Both the position numbers and the translations under genes were made by a program. The notes under the pieces were generated by a model. It did no database searches. It saw only the letters and a list, made by a program, of their open reading frames with translations, and was not told the DNA's origin. A stretch of 64,000 bases of DNA from Tetrastigma voinierianum. Lineage: Eukaryota; Streptophyta; Magnoliopsida; Vitales; Vitaceae. The stretch is taken from assembly GCA_016808115.1 (NCBI GenBank), contig JAEQBH010007358.1, forward strand, positions 265,903-329,902, read 5' to 3'. Of this stretch, positions 1 to 12,576 are shown one piece after another (the first letter of the stretch is position 1; every line of letters starts with the position of its first letter).

Positions 1-1178
1 GGAGGAAAGGGGGAAGAAGAGAAGTTCAAGGAGAAGAAGAAATCATGTATGGATATGTAAGGAATTTTGGTATGAATTTGTGTTTAAAATTTTGTATGGA
101 TACTTGGTTGGAGGTTTGGAATAACTCTTTTTGTGTAGAATCCTTGTTTGGAATGGTTGTTTGGTTTGGTTGTGGTCCTTAATGGAGGAAAAATTTGTAT
201 AGAGAAAATTTTGGGTTTTAGGGGAGATGTTGCCCGTTTTTTTTAAACCCATGTTTTTGTTTTGGCCATAACTTGGCATCACTCATCCAAATTGAGTGAT
301 TCAAAATTCTGGGTAAATTAGACATCTAGAAGAACAAATATCCCAGAAATACGTATCTCTAAATTTGGATCCCAGTATGCCCATAAAATTTGTCAAAGTG
401 AGGCTCACATTTTAGTCGATTATAATCTGATTTAGGTTTCGAACCGATTTTAATTATTTAGGCCATAACTTGAGTTTCCACTCATCCAAATTGAGTGATT
501 CAAATTTCTAGGTAAGCTAAATACAAAACAAATCTTCCTAGAATAAGTGTATCCAAATTTGGAGCCCCATTAGACACAAAAATTCGTCGAAGTAAGGGAC
601 CAATTCGGTCCACTAAATTACAATCTCAAAGCAGTCCCTAAATTTTGGAGTAATGCTAATTGTTTTAAATCATAACTTGAGTTATACTCATCCAAATGAG
701 ATGATTCAAATTTTTGTACAAACTAGACATTTGGGAGAATAACTTTCATGAAGAAAGTATGGTCAAATTATGTCTTTAATGTTCCCATAAAATTTTCAAA
801 TATAGAACACAATTCCATATTCTGTTCCTGTAAATTGTCCAAGAGCATTTCGGAATGTTTAGACCATATCTCCCAATTAAAGTCAAATGACACCTTTGTT
901 GAACCATAAGAAACTTAAGACATAGGGGTATATTGAGTTAGAAGATCACTTTCTCTAACAATCTCGTTTACAGGATTAAAATTGTAGTAAAAAATGGACT
1001 TGGGAACTGCCTAGAACTGTTTAGGCAGAATTGGTTATGGAAACTGAAATTGTATAAAGGTTATATAAATGTATTGTTATATGAAAGCTAAAGAGAATAC
1101 ATATAATATTTTTATATGAAAAAGTGCAAAGTACAATTAAATGTTTATAAGATATTATTTGATAATGAATATCTCATA
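1..1178. repeat. Diverged tandem copies of a ~200-bp retrotransposon-type repeat
   Basis: No gene is visible. From about 264 the sequence consists of diverged copies of one paragraph. Each copy opens with a GGCCATAACTT-like phrase (264, 461, about 671, and a weaker one near 866). It continues with a CTCATCCAAATTGAGTGATT-like phrase, a block mentioning a lost or kept ACTAGACAT, and a CCCATAAAATT-like phrase. Spacing is about 197-210 bases. Such arrays are usual in non-coding parts of plant Ty3/gypsy elements; that assignment is inference. The first 240 bases and 900-1178 show nothing I recognise. Confidence 0.5.
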
Positions 1179-4141
1179 TGTGACACCAGGCTCGGGGTCG
1201 GGTTGTGGTCCTTGACTGCGGAATACGTGTAGCCATTGAGTGTCTCAATGCCACAAAATGAGTGTCTCTCTATCTGAGACTCAAACATGAGTAAAAATGG
1301 CCACATGGGGCCCATACATCCATACTCACCAAAATATAACCAATTATATTACAATAGTTTCATGAGTTAACTACACTCTTATACAAACATGTTTCAATCA
1401 TAATGTTTCATACATGTTTTACAAAAATATATATAATCAAAGCCACATGTCGGCTTTCTTGTGGCCTCACAGTGGCGTCGTCTTCTGAATCTCCATGTAC
1501 ACGAAAGGGGATCGTACGGGGTGAGCAATGCTTAGTAGTGGAATTTTCCTACGAGGGCTACTCCCCACCTAAAATGCACATGCAATGGCACATCACAACA
1601 TCCACATTCCACACAATTTACAATTCATACATGGAATGATTTATATCATGCATGAAATGTTTTCATGCCCATACCCTGAGTCACTCATCGACTCCCTCAC
1701 ACATGCTTATGCCAAGTGTGGCAATCGTCACTGGTAATACCAATGACACCCATATACCGAGCCTTTTTCGGCTCCTTGACACGATGCAATTTGCGATGGG
1801 TGGCCCGATCAGAGCTCACATCATGACTCTAGGTCTAAGTAATAAACATGATCGTGTGTTTTCTTTTGGGCAACAGAACTTTTCGGCTTACACCGCGGGT
1901 CTCTTATACCCATACAGAAAATTTGCCTCATGCCGCGGGTCTCTTACACCCATGTTTCAGGCTTTTCACCTGAGGGGATTAACGACCCCCTTCTTGCTTC
2001 GCCCCACACACATTAATTACTTTTTATTTTATGATTTAAACTATGAGTCTTTATTGGAGCGTAGTCCCAGACAAACTCAACCCACATTCACCAAGAGTGG
2101 TGAACAACCATCTAGTGCTCCCACACACGAGCTCTACGCGATGTCACGTGCACATGAATGCAATGATGCCAATTCGTATATCCAATTCCAATGGCTCATA
2201 CATAATTATATTTCATATAATTCAAATAATCATGTTAACACATAAATTTAGCATGCATTAACATATCATTTTCCACACACATTTCAATCCATTCATTTTA
2301 AACGATATCATGCTATCTAATTCAAGAAAATTCACATGGACAATTTCAGTCAACAAGCAATCCGGATTGTTTTAACGATCCCAATCGGTCAAGTAGGTAC
2401 ATCCGAGATAGCCCACCGCATCGGCTGTCGGTTCCATTTCTTAGGCCCCAGAAATCTATGGCCATTTCAGGCCTCCTGACACTGAAAACCATTTTCATGG
2501 CTTTTAGACAAAAGAATATCCAAGTAGAAGAAGATCCCTACCTCGCGGTTAGCTGAAACTCCACAATACCCAGTGCCACACAGCGTAGCTCTTACAGTGG
2601 AGATCAACTTTGCCTCTTGCCTCGTCGGGATTCGAGGAATGGGTGCTAGGAGAAAATCTAGAGAGAAGGTAGAGTCTGCCTGCAAATTCTCCTCTCTCTC
2701 TGCTACTTTTCTCTCTCTTTTCCCTCTCTTTGTCCCCATCCAATTGGTTGGGTCAAGTTGGGTCAAGAGAACTTGTCCCCTAAGCGCATATCCGCATTCC
2801 ATTAGTTCCTTGGATTTCACCTTATCCATATGCTCTATTTTGGATTTCTGTCCGATGACATGATCTGCATGTCTCCATATAGCCTACATGAGCTCATGTT
2901 TATTAGCTCATTGACACATATGCTCGTCTTGAAATTTCTTTCAATCATGAGAATGTCTCATATAGCTCGTCTTATCGAAAAATGTGAAATTAAACATCTT
3001 GGGATTGTGAAAATTTATTGTCTGTGTTTAGATTTAGGTAAGTAGTTTCAACGGTGAAGTCTGTTTGTCATCAGGGGATATGGAAAAGTTCCATATTTGC
3101 TTAGAAATTACCATTTCTGATTTTGAAAATTAGGATTTTCTAGGGTTTCTGACATAGGTATACATGATATCGGTAGTTATTCATGTATATAGGATATCTT
3201 TTCTTATATCTAAGATTATTAAGAAACATAATAAAATTGATTACTGCTTATGTAAGTAGTTGGATAGATAGACATGCCTAAAGGGATACAGTTGCTAAAG
3301 CATACAGTTTACAGATATCGAGGCCCCGTTTGGGTCGATGGCATAAATCTAGTTTGGATCATTATAGTGGCCCCGTTTGGGTCATACATATAGAAATCAC
3401 TGTTTCGTATAGTGATGATCATGGCCCCAGTCACAATACATTTCTTCCAGAGTATCCACTTCTAAGGTATTTATGACATGAAACATAAAGCAAATGTGAG
3501 AATATACAAATAGTTTGAATATGATAAATGACATTATATGAGAAGCATAACACTCTTATGTGGTGAAACAAGTATACTATAAGCTGAGAACAAGAAGCGA
3601 AATAATATATGAACAATGATAAGTAAATGAAATATGTATAAGCATGTGTAAATTACATGTATGAAATATGCATAAACATGGATATAAGTATATGATGTGT
3701 TAAATGTATATGCATGTGTCTAAAGTGTGATGATCCTTATTAGGGTCATCCACGAGTATTATTCCCACTAATCTATAAGCTTATACAGATTATTTGCATC
3801 CGTGTAGGTACGAAAGAGGAAACCGGGGATGGGACCAATCCATCGACAGTCAAAGTCAACACATCACTAGGATTGCCTTGGGAGAGAATCATTTGGTATA
3901 ATGCATATGTATTTTTATTTCTTTTGAAAGCAATGTAAATATTGTGAAACGTCTTGAATAACTAATATATACATGGAGCTTGTATATATTTTGTAATCCC
4001 ATTTTTCTGAGAATATAGTACAAAGTTAAATGTTTAACATTATGAATGAACAAGCTTAAAGTTTATAAGTTTATAGTAAACAGGAAAAAGAAAAAAGTGA
4101 CACCCTCGCCTAACACTGGGTGTCAAGTTGGGGGTGTCACA
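1179..4141. mobile_element. Probable solo LTR (Ty3/gypsy-like), ~3 kb
   Basis: The block opens with TGTGACACC (1179-1187) and closes with GGTGTCACA (4133-4141), a TG...CA inverted terminal pair typical of LTRs. Near the closing end, 4098-4141 can fold into a hairpin (GTGACACCC near 4098 pairing with GGGTGTCAC). Inside are LTR-like phrases such as a repeated GGGTCTCTTA-ACCCAT unit (about 1899-1954) and two copies of GGCCCCGTTTGGGTC (about 3322 and 3370). No gag-pol coding was recognised. The flanking 5-bp sequences (TCATA and TGAGG) do not match, so no target duplication supports it. It could also be part of a larger element including the repeats at 264-870. Confidence 0.45.
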
Positions 4142-4833
4142 TGAGGAGTTTTCAAACCTTGTTTTCTTCTTTTAAAACAAATTTTCATCTTCTTCCTTCT
4201 TCTAAGCTTGAACGAAGGAACGAAACCATGGATTACTGGTGGTCATATCTTTTTTCCTTATACAAAGGCCTTGTTTTGGCCCAAGCCATTTTAACTATTC
4301 CCTTTGCATTTTTAGTCGCTTCATTTTCTTTCTTTTGCAATTCAACTTCTCAATATTCTATTTTGGCATATAAACTTATTATCTTATGACCCTTGAGTCC
4401 TAACGTGACATTTTACTATTTTACATAAGCTCTTGCATTAATTTGGTTTATCATTTTTAGTTCTTAGCAATATAAATTCCAGGCTTCAAAAATTTAACTT
4501 TTTATACCTAAACATGTCCTTGGGGAAACTACGATGGTATATTTTGAGATTATTAAGAATATAATGATATACTCAAGGACAACCATTGACAAATAAAGGT
4601 TCAAATTAGTCATCAATTGTAAGTAATCTAAAAGTGGGAAATAGGTTCGACCTTTTCCAATATGGGATAATAGTAGTAATGCTTGTATGTTGAACATAGT
4701 TTAACACAAGCGGCATGGAGGAGAGTGGGAGTGTATGTGAAACATTAGGGCAAGCCGTAGTGAATCGTGCGTGGGTGGGTATCACAGTTTATTGGTTCGA
4801 AAATGATAATGTTGCAAAATTTATTTGTAGTTT
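4142..4833. other. No recognisable feature
   Basis: AT-rich, with short open frames only. Nothing with a family signature was seen on either strand. Confidence 0.5.
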
Positions 4834-6689
4834 GTGGGCTGTAGTAGCGGTCTAGTACCGGATACTCACAGATGTGGAGTATATGGAGATGATGAAGACT
4901 GCGAATATGAAGAAGCTAATGATGAATCTGATGAAGATGTTGATGAATCTAATAGAGACTTAGATGTTCAAGCTGATGGACATGTATCATCCTTCCAGAC
5001 TTTCAACCAAGTTTTGGAGAATGAGCAAGGGATATATGTCTCTACGCATACAGCATCTTGTGATTTATCGAATAACTCAGATGTTGAGGACCAGATGAGT
5101 CATCACGTGTTCATTATCACTTACCACCATCATCTCAATTTGAACATGTTGAAAATTTTGGTAATGTTATTTCAAGTGATTGGACTCCATGGGTGCAACA
5201 TACTGCCGGTTATTCAAGTGGAGAATTTGTAGTTACCTCGGTTTTTAGTTATAAATCTAATTTTCAAGAGGCTGCAAAGATTTACTCAATTAAAGCACAC
5301 AAAGAGTTTGTCGTTGTTGTATCCTAAAAAAAAATTGCTAGTTTTAAAATGTAAGAAGACGAAGAATGTCAATGTCCATGGAAGCTCGTTCCATGGTTGT
5401 AGAAAGATACTTGTTTATTTATTTCAACAAATATAAAGGCCCTTATCTTGTATCAATCCTTGCTTGAATCAGAGACCATCATCAATTGGATTCAAACTTG
5501 GATTCTTCCTTTCATGCTCAGGCAATTATTAAGGCCTGATTCATTATCTGTGACTTCTATTCAAGCGTGTGATGGAGAAATGGGGATATGAAATTTCATA
5601 CAAAAACGCGTTGGATGGAAAGCATAAGAACTTAGACACTTATTTGGTGACTTTTCTCAATCATATACAGAGCTGCCACATTTGTTCTTAGCCTTAGAGC
5701 AAACAAATTCTAGATGTGTTGTAATTTGGAAAACATTTGATAGTAATATGCCAAACACTAAGATATTTCAACGCGTGTTCTGGTCATTCAAGCCATCTAT
5801 TGATGGGTTTGAACATTGTCGTCCTGTATTAAGTATTGATGGTACACATTTGTATGAGAAGTATAAAGGCAAGTTATTGATTGCTATGGGGTGTGATGGA
5901 AATAATCAATTATTTACATTGACATTTGTTATTACAGAAGGCGAGAATATTGATAGTTGGGGATGGTTCTTGGCATGTATTAGAAACAGAGTAACTCAAT
6001 GGACGGGGATTTGTGTTATATCTGACTGACATTAAGGTATTATGGTACTTGATAGGCGATCCTCGTCTTGGTTGAGCTCGTCTGTTTGCCTATCACCGGA
6101 TTTGTGTGTTATCTTGCAAGCAATTTTATGACCTAGCGAAGATAAACTCTTGAAGAATTTGGTATACGGAAGTAGCTTTAAGCGACGCTATACAACGAGT
6201 TCAATAGGCATATGGCTCTGATTGGGAGAATTAAATTTGAAGCACAACTTGATAGTTAGAGAGGTGATCCTCTTTAGTTATAGGCACTTTCATGATGGAG
6301 AGTCGAAGATATGAGATAATGACAACCAAAATGTCCGAGGTATTTAATAGTGTTCTTAAAAGAGCTCGTAGCTTACCAATCACTACATTAGTTCAGTTGA
6401 CCTTTTCCGCCTTAATAGTTACTTTGTTGCAAGAAGGGAACAAGGTGCTAATAGATTAGCATCTAATGAGCAGTACACTCCTTATGTTGATGCTCAGATT
6501 AAGGCCCGTGTGGTTAAGGCTGGATCAATGGAAGTTGTTCTTTACAATCACATGCAAGGACAATTTGATGTCAAGTCAAGGAGTGGTCGAACGCATCGCC
6601 TCAACTTACATGACCAGAAATGCACATGTGGTAAGACACTGATATATGGATTTCCATGTAGCCATATCATAGTAGCATGTCAGCATTGA
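4834..6689 (+). pseudogene. MULE (Mutator-like) transposase pseudogene with SWIM finger
   Basis: Decayed transposase of the plant Mutator superfamily. The acidic N-terminal stretch (4834-5120, rich in D/E) is followed by the DNA-binding-like region (about 5245-5450, frameshifted). The core transposase is open at 5682-6029 and includes CRPVLSIDGTHL, MGCDGNNQLF and ITEGENIDSWGWF, the hallmark block of the MULE transposase domain. The first catalytic Asp is in the IDGTHL motif. The second is in VISD just before a stop at 6027-6029. The frame resumes broken to about 6420. It then reads cleanly from YFVARREQGANR (6420) to a SWIM zinc finger with C-T-C at 6621-6629 and C-S-H at 6656-6664, ending at a stop at 6687-6689. 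At least three frameshifts or stops make it non-functional. The PMD gene just downstream on the same strand probably belongs to the same element. Confidence 0.85.
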
Positions 6690-7483
6690 TGTGTTGATTT
6701 TCTGTTATTTGTTCAATGCTACTACCTTCTGTGATCGTCTTATGATACTTGAAGCGAACTTTATGTTTCATCCATGACCATGAAGATGGTGACCTCTTTT
6801 GATGATTCCTGCGATTGTCTCACTCTGAGTCTGATGAAGCATGTCGGTGGACGTCTAAAATCAACTTGGAGTGTGCATAATGAAATGGAGCGTTAGGGAG
6901 GAAAACTATTATCACATGGGTTGTGCAAACAAGCGGGTCATAATATATTCAGTCTTGTAAGAATAGAAATCAAGTTCGATTGAAGATGTGATAACTTCGA
7001 TTTTTTTTTTGTAAGACAATTTGCCTATCATGTTTGTAGTTGCTTTGTATAAGACTTATGTACTCATGTGTATTTCTTGGATCTTTGAAGACTTATGTAC
7101 CTTATTTAAGTAAATATGACTTCATTCTTGTACGTGGTTTTTTGTTCATTGCAGCCCCCGTAATTAATCTTTTGGCATTAATGATTATGATATTATTTTT
7201 TGATGTTTTTGTTAATAATTATCTTGTTTTGTGTTGTGTATACATGTAGGCGTTTTGGGGGCACCATGATGTAGATCCGCCAGGATCCATTTGTATTAGT
7301 ATTGTAGGGCGTCTGCGAGGTCACACTTAGTAGATCTGAAGCGGTATATATTTTATTAATTATCAAATACTATTACATATTGTAACATGTTATTTATATA
7401 ATCAATTATGAAAATTGGATTCTTAGTTACTTGTAGTTCCGGGGAAGTACTCCACCTCGACGACGAGATGAAAGCTATGATGC

Positions 7484-9720
7484 GTGGAGGATGGATCTAC
7501 GTATTCGCCCATACATGATCCATGCGGGATTATATGGTATATACTGCTTGGGCCACATCATGCTCGATTGGCTACTTATCACTTGTCTCGTGGCGAGATG
7601 GTGGCTCGAGAGACACACGTTTCATTTACCTATTGGAGAGATGACGATCACATTACAGGATGTTGCTATCATCCTTGAAGCCGTATCAGCGGACCCGATG
7701 TCACGGGGACATGTGTGTTCGATGTGGCGAGTTGTGCGGCACACTTCTTTGTGTCACCTACCGGCGATGCTCTCGGAGGGATCCTTTATTTCCATATATG
7801 GTGGTTATGTGAGCCGGTTATCACCTGGCGCCCGGCGTGGTAGAGTCACTTTAGAACGGAGTGCACGTGGTTTCATCTTAGCACTGATAAGCCCCTTCTT
7901 GTTTGCGAACAAGAAGGGAGTGCATGTGCATATGTGCTTTCTCCCACTACTACGAGATTTGCGCGGTTAAACATAATTGGGGTGATGTAGTCTTATCACA
8001 TACCTTGCTCGAGTATCGTGGCGACTTGGATCATAGACAACGGTATTAGAGGTTGTATTGCAACGTGCGGGTATGTAATAACATTTTATTACATACATTA
8101 ATATACACAACAAATCATTAATTTAACACTTTTGTTTATTTGTTTCGACTATGGTCTTGGAGAGACTTCACGTGAAGTGACGACTTTGGGCGACCCGACA
8201 TATCGGCACCTCAGTAGCTCATGCCTTACATGATGTGATGTCGATGTCGTCAATGGAGCGTAAGTGGTATCGACAATGGATTCTGAAGCTAAACGTAAGG
8301 TGAGCCAAAGCCGACTCTTCCATTTGGGTGTAGATTGGAAGTACCTTTGACAGTGCATAACCCGTAGGTGTGTATTATCACAAGGATCGACTAGATGCAT
8401 ATCGATCGGGTAATGGTATATGTAAAGTATATGGTTCTATAGTAATTTCATTCATATTCACATAAGTTGTGGCGTCAAGTGTAAATGTCAGCAGGTCTTA
8501 TGGCAGCCATACTTTGGAGAGTTGGTTGACCCATTCACATTGTTGCTTATACGATCGGGAGATTTGGCAAGCGATGTCACCAACATGTTTTAGGATTGTT
8601 GAGTGGCATCGTCCAGAGCGAGTCTTGCGCTAGTTTGGGCTACAACAGGAGATACCTCCATCGTGCTCTTATGAGCAACAACTACATAGAGTGGATGCCG
8701 TTGTGAGTTCGGAGAGAGATTGAAGCTGACATATCATGCTCGCGTCACGATGTATGGGATATGTGGCCCGAGCGGGATATGCTGCTCCCCATGGAGTGGT
8801 ATTATGGTTCCATGCAGTCTATATATATGCGGTGGCATCACATCATATTACACAACATTTATGACACCATCGCTCCATAGAGATGGATAGGGTTCCATAC
8901 TGTTGGTATACTCGAAGGTTTTGGTAAGTTAGAGTATTGTGTTTCTAAAGCGTTTTTCAAATTTGAATCAATTGCCCACTGTATTTATAATTGTTTGGTT
9001 GGTTCTTTTAGATCTCTATCATGGTTGACATAGCCAGTCGCTCGCGTGGGGCTACCACCAGTTTGGTGTTCTTTCCCACATCATATTGCTATATCGATTA
9101 TTTACACCATATTGGAGAGGAGCATCGCATTGCCAACTATGATCAGGAGGCATCTACTTCACATGGATCATCCATTCAGACCTTACGTATCATCCTCCGA
9201 TTCGTATCTGACCATTCGAATTGCAAAGGGAGAGGGAGAGTTGATCGAGGAGGTCGTGGTCAAGATGGTGGACGAGGTCGTGGTCGAGATGGTGAGGGAG
9301 GTCATGGTAGACCAGCAAGTGACGTACCTGCTTCATACCCGTGCCCTGTCACGGAGTATGCTTCCATACTTCCCATGCGTGCGAGTCATCCAGATATTTT
9401 ATACCAGGAAACGTACATCTTTACCATCTCCGATGTCGCCAAAGCTAGCTTCAATGGTAGTAGATATGACATTATCATCCCACCATTTATCATCCCCTGC
9501 ATTGCATCTCATCGATGAGACCATGGTTGACCTTGTATCATAGTTGGAGTCAAGCCATTAAGCATTATCGTGACTCAGCGTATCACGTCAGTACTTCATT
9601 ATAAGCTCCCTTGGCTCCATTTGTTCCCTCGGCTCCATCATCTCCATTTGAGATTGCACAGGACCTTATGAGTCAACTAATTTGTGTAATATTAGGCGTC
9701 GTCTAAGAAATATAAAGACT
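7484..9720 (+). pseudogene. Plant mobile domain (PMD) gene remnant, MULE-associated
   Basis: Remnant of a PMD protein (family often annotated as serine/threonine phosphatase 7 long form homolog or MAIN-like). The clearest part is the open frame from 7491 to 7970, with IRPYMIHAGLYGIYCLGHIM and FHLPIGEMTITLQDVAIIL, the conserved start of the PMD, followed by a block with RSARGFILALISPFLFANKK. The domain continues in broken frames to about 8880; IVEWHRPERVLR is visible near 8597. A hydrophilic tail (9021-9520) contains LHHIGEEHRIANYD and a Gly/Arg-rich run at about 9226-9320. The tail decays until about 9720. Host PMD proteins act in genome maintenance and silencing, and transposon-borne copies are known in Mutator-like elements. 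The gene lies 0.8 kb downstream of the transposase remnant in the same direction, so it is most likely cargo of that element. It contains many stops. Confidence 0.75.
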
Positions 9721-10252
9721 GTCTTATGGGACTCGATGATATATGTTGATATTTGTATATATTTATGTTGTATCTGATTTTTTATATATTTATATGATTT
9801 CATTTATGCATGAAATCGAAGGTTTCTTGTTTCTTGAATTTGCTATAAATTTGGATGCATGTAGGTGATGATTTATATATATTATTGTTCTCAGTGCAAA
9901 TTTAAAGATTAAATGAGGTCATAATCGAGCTTCATACAAAAATCCATTGGGCAAGTTTATTTAAATTTAAGAATTTACATAGGATGTGCTTGTTGTGAAA
10001 ATTTAAAAATATTTTAAAAATATTTTGAATTATTAAACAACTTGCAATGCTAATTTGTATTGATATATAAAATTATTTTTAATATCAAATGGTAAATATA
10101 TATTATTTAAATATTAATTTATTAAATTTGTGTTCGAATCCATTAGTTGATGTAATTTATGAAATAGTAAATATTTTCGTTTCATTAATTTTTAAATAAG
10201 TTTTGATGTAAAAAATAATAATACTAATTTTTATGTAAATTTAAGATCATAT
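9721..10252. other. AT-rich stretch, no gene seen
   Basis: Strongly AT-rich sequence following the PMD remnant. It may include the 3' end of the Mutator-like element, but I could not find a matching terminal inverted repeat upstream of 4834. Confidence 0.5.
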
Positions 10253-10395
10253 GTCGTTGTTTAGGACATCGACAATTGAAATAAAAAAAAGGTGAAGCCG
10301 GTATTTAGGACAGTGGTAATTGAAGTTTTAAAAAACGGTGAAGCTCTTTGTGGAACGGCAACGATTGAAGTTTTAAAAGGTGAAGCCTTTGTTGA
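10253..10395 (+). repeat. Imperfect ~42-bp tandem repeat
   Basis: Three and a half units of about 42-45 bases, each combining an ACATCGACAATTGAA-like phrase with a run of A/T and GGTGAAGCC. The last two units are in frame within a short open frame from 10292, giving an IEVLKNGEALCGTATIEVLK-like repeat. It sits immediately downstream of the Mutator/PMD block and may be part of that element. Confidence 0.6.
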
Positions 10396-10499
10396 GACGA
10401 TGACGTTCTTACCATTGTGCGCCAGTGTTTTAGTGCTTATTACTACGACAATAGTTTGGTTTCAAAACTATTTTGTAATTTTTAAATAAAGTGTTTAAT

Positions 10500-11440
10500 C
10501 AAAACTACGATTTAGTTTCTATATGATTCACATTTGAGATAATTTCTATGCAAAGTCAATTTGACTTCCAAAGTTAATCGATAAGCATATATTGATTTTT
10601 TCACCCTCTGAAATTGTTATAAATTTTCATTAAAGTAATTTTTAAATAAAAACATGATGGTCCTGATGTTTGCTTTCAGCAATGTCTGAAATCTGTTGGG
10701 ATAGGCTATGGTCACTAAGGATGAGCTTTTTTTTTTGTGAAGAGGCTTTACAAAATCCTAGATCAGTCAGCATAACTGATTCATGGTTTTGTTTGGAATC
10801 CTTGTGTTACCATCAAGGTGGATTTTTTTTGCTTGGGAAGGTTCATGAGGAAAAGTGTTAAATTTGGATCAATTAAAAAGAAGGGGATATGCCTTAGCCA
10901 ATAGGTGTCGCTATGGAAGGGTTGAAGAAAGCGGTTGTCACATCTGAGTGCATTGCTCAAAACTAAGGATGTGTGGCCCACTTAATGTTAGCCACTGGTT
11001 GGTGTTACATGGGTTTTTCCTTTAACGGTTAGAGAGTCCCTTCTATGTTGGCATGGTTATTTCATGGCAAGAAGCGGAAAAATGCTTGGATGGCAACTCC
11101 CTTATGCCTTTTCTAGACCATTTGGCATGAAATAAACAGAGTTGTGTTTAAAAATGAAGAAATTTTGGTCATAGGATGAAACTTCTTTTAATAGTAATTT
11201 ATATTCTTGGACTAATTTATGCATGTATAGGGGATAAACCTGGTTTTTTGTTTGATTTTTTTTGGTTTGGATGGTGGGTTAGCTTTTTGGCTTCTTTTTT
11301 CATCTCTTTTGTACCTCCCTTCGGCCCCTCATATATATTTCCTCTATGCTTTAGGCTGCCTTAGGTTGCTTTTTCTTTTGTTCTTATACAATTTGACATT
11401 TCTTATAAAATAAATTAAAAAAACATGATGGCTGGCAATT
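10500..11440 (+). mobile_element. LINE (L1-type) 3' end fragment, copy A
   Basis: About 10860-11190 reads, with frame breaks, as the C-terminal zf-RVT region of a plant LINE reverse transcriptase. Signs are a cysteine/histidine stretch ending in HCSKLRMCGPL and a following EAEKCLDGNSLMPFLDHLA-like segment. The remainder to about 11400 resembles the 3' untranslated part, ending in an A-rich stretch. The 5' half of the element is absent. Most of 10500-11400 is repeated, with a ~360-base deletion, at 20977-21530, so this is one side of a duplicated segment. Confidence 0.65.
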
Positions 11441-12045
11441 TTTCATGGATTTTGCAAAATTTTATGAATAGCAATTTTTATGATGTGCTCTTTTGACAAA
11501 CTTCTTATTTTTCCAAAAGTTTTGCATTGAAAGTATCCTGCTCATATCATCGGTGGAGGAAGAAGATTGTGCACTTTCGAATAAATGCAAATACAATGAA
11601 ACAAGGGTGCAAAATTTTCCTGCCTAGTAAGGATTTGTGGGCATGTAATCCATAAGAAAATGTTTTGAAAAATTTCAGATATAATGGAGGGTTTTGGAAA
11701 ATGTATTTGTAGCTGCATGATACCTTGCTCTCAATTAGATATATCTTCTATTTTCTGAAAAAAATAAAAATGTCTTCTAGATATTCAAATGGAGATTGGC
11801 AGTTGGGAGTTTTACTAACTTTTTCATTATAATTTTCTTTAAATAGTAGTCTTTAATTTGTTATTAATATAATCATACTTTGAAACATATTTTATAAAAT
11901 TAATGTGCATCAAAGACGACATTTCACTTCACAAAAGCACATGCCTTGAGTGCACCTTTTGCCTTGTTATTAGTATAAACTATGATTTTTTTAAATAGTA
12001 AGAGTACCCTAGCTATACATTTCCACTCAAAGACATTTCATAAAG

Positions 12046-12480
12046 CTACCAGTGGGATACAATCTCTGATAACCGATCTTGTGCATCAGCTGGGATCTCC
12101 CTTCTTGTCACCTGAACCTTTAGAAGATTTGTGTACCTATCAATTGGATAATGATGAATGTTACCAAAAGCTAAACATCATTTATCAATACAAATAAAAC
12201 AATAAATGTTGAGTTTCCTGAATTCGCTATGATAGCCCAAAAGGAAAAAAGCAGAGAAAATAGAAGATATGGTGCACAATCATATTTGGATAATGATCTT
12301 AACCATATCAAGACTTTTCAAGACTGATTAGAAGGAAGGTAGAGTTTGAATAAGTACCTCAATGGCATGTTTAGACGTCAACATTTTACTCCCACTCATT
12401 GCACAATTATTGACCTCATATATAATGGGGTTTGTTACATTATTTCGTGTGACCTCTTGACTAAATAAAGCCTTTGGCTT
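12046..12480 (-). pseudogene. SEC8: Duplicated SEC8 3'-terminal exons (copy A)
   Basis: Second, detached copy of the end of the exocyst SEC8 gene. On the minus strand, from about 12190 to the stop at 12046-12048, it reads YTNLLKVQVTRREIPADAQ then DRLSEIVSHW, the SEC8 C-terminus. Upstream, an exon ending at 12358 has the sequence encoding the usual YYELLNMPFE, reduced by an indel, followed by a GT donor. Further 5' (to about 12480) similarity is lost and no other SEC8 exon follows. The full minus-strand SEC8 remnant ends at 23717 with the same two exons, so this is a partial segmental duplicate that also carries the LINE fragment on its 3' side. Confidence 0.75.
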
Positions 12481-12576
12481 CTTCAATAAGAACTGAATTC
12501 TTCTGGAATCCTCTGCTTTGATGATAAGCCAGAAATGGCATCCTATCTCTCTATGCACATATATTCCTTTCATCAA

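Noticed and set aside
2467..2829. Minus-strand 120-codon frame with overlapping plus frame
   Set aside because: Lies inside the LTR-like block, overlaps frames on both strands, no known domain; low-complexity purine tract.
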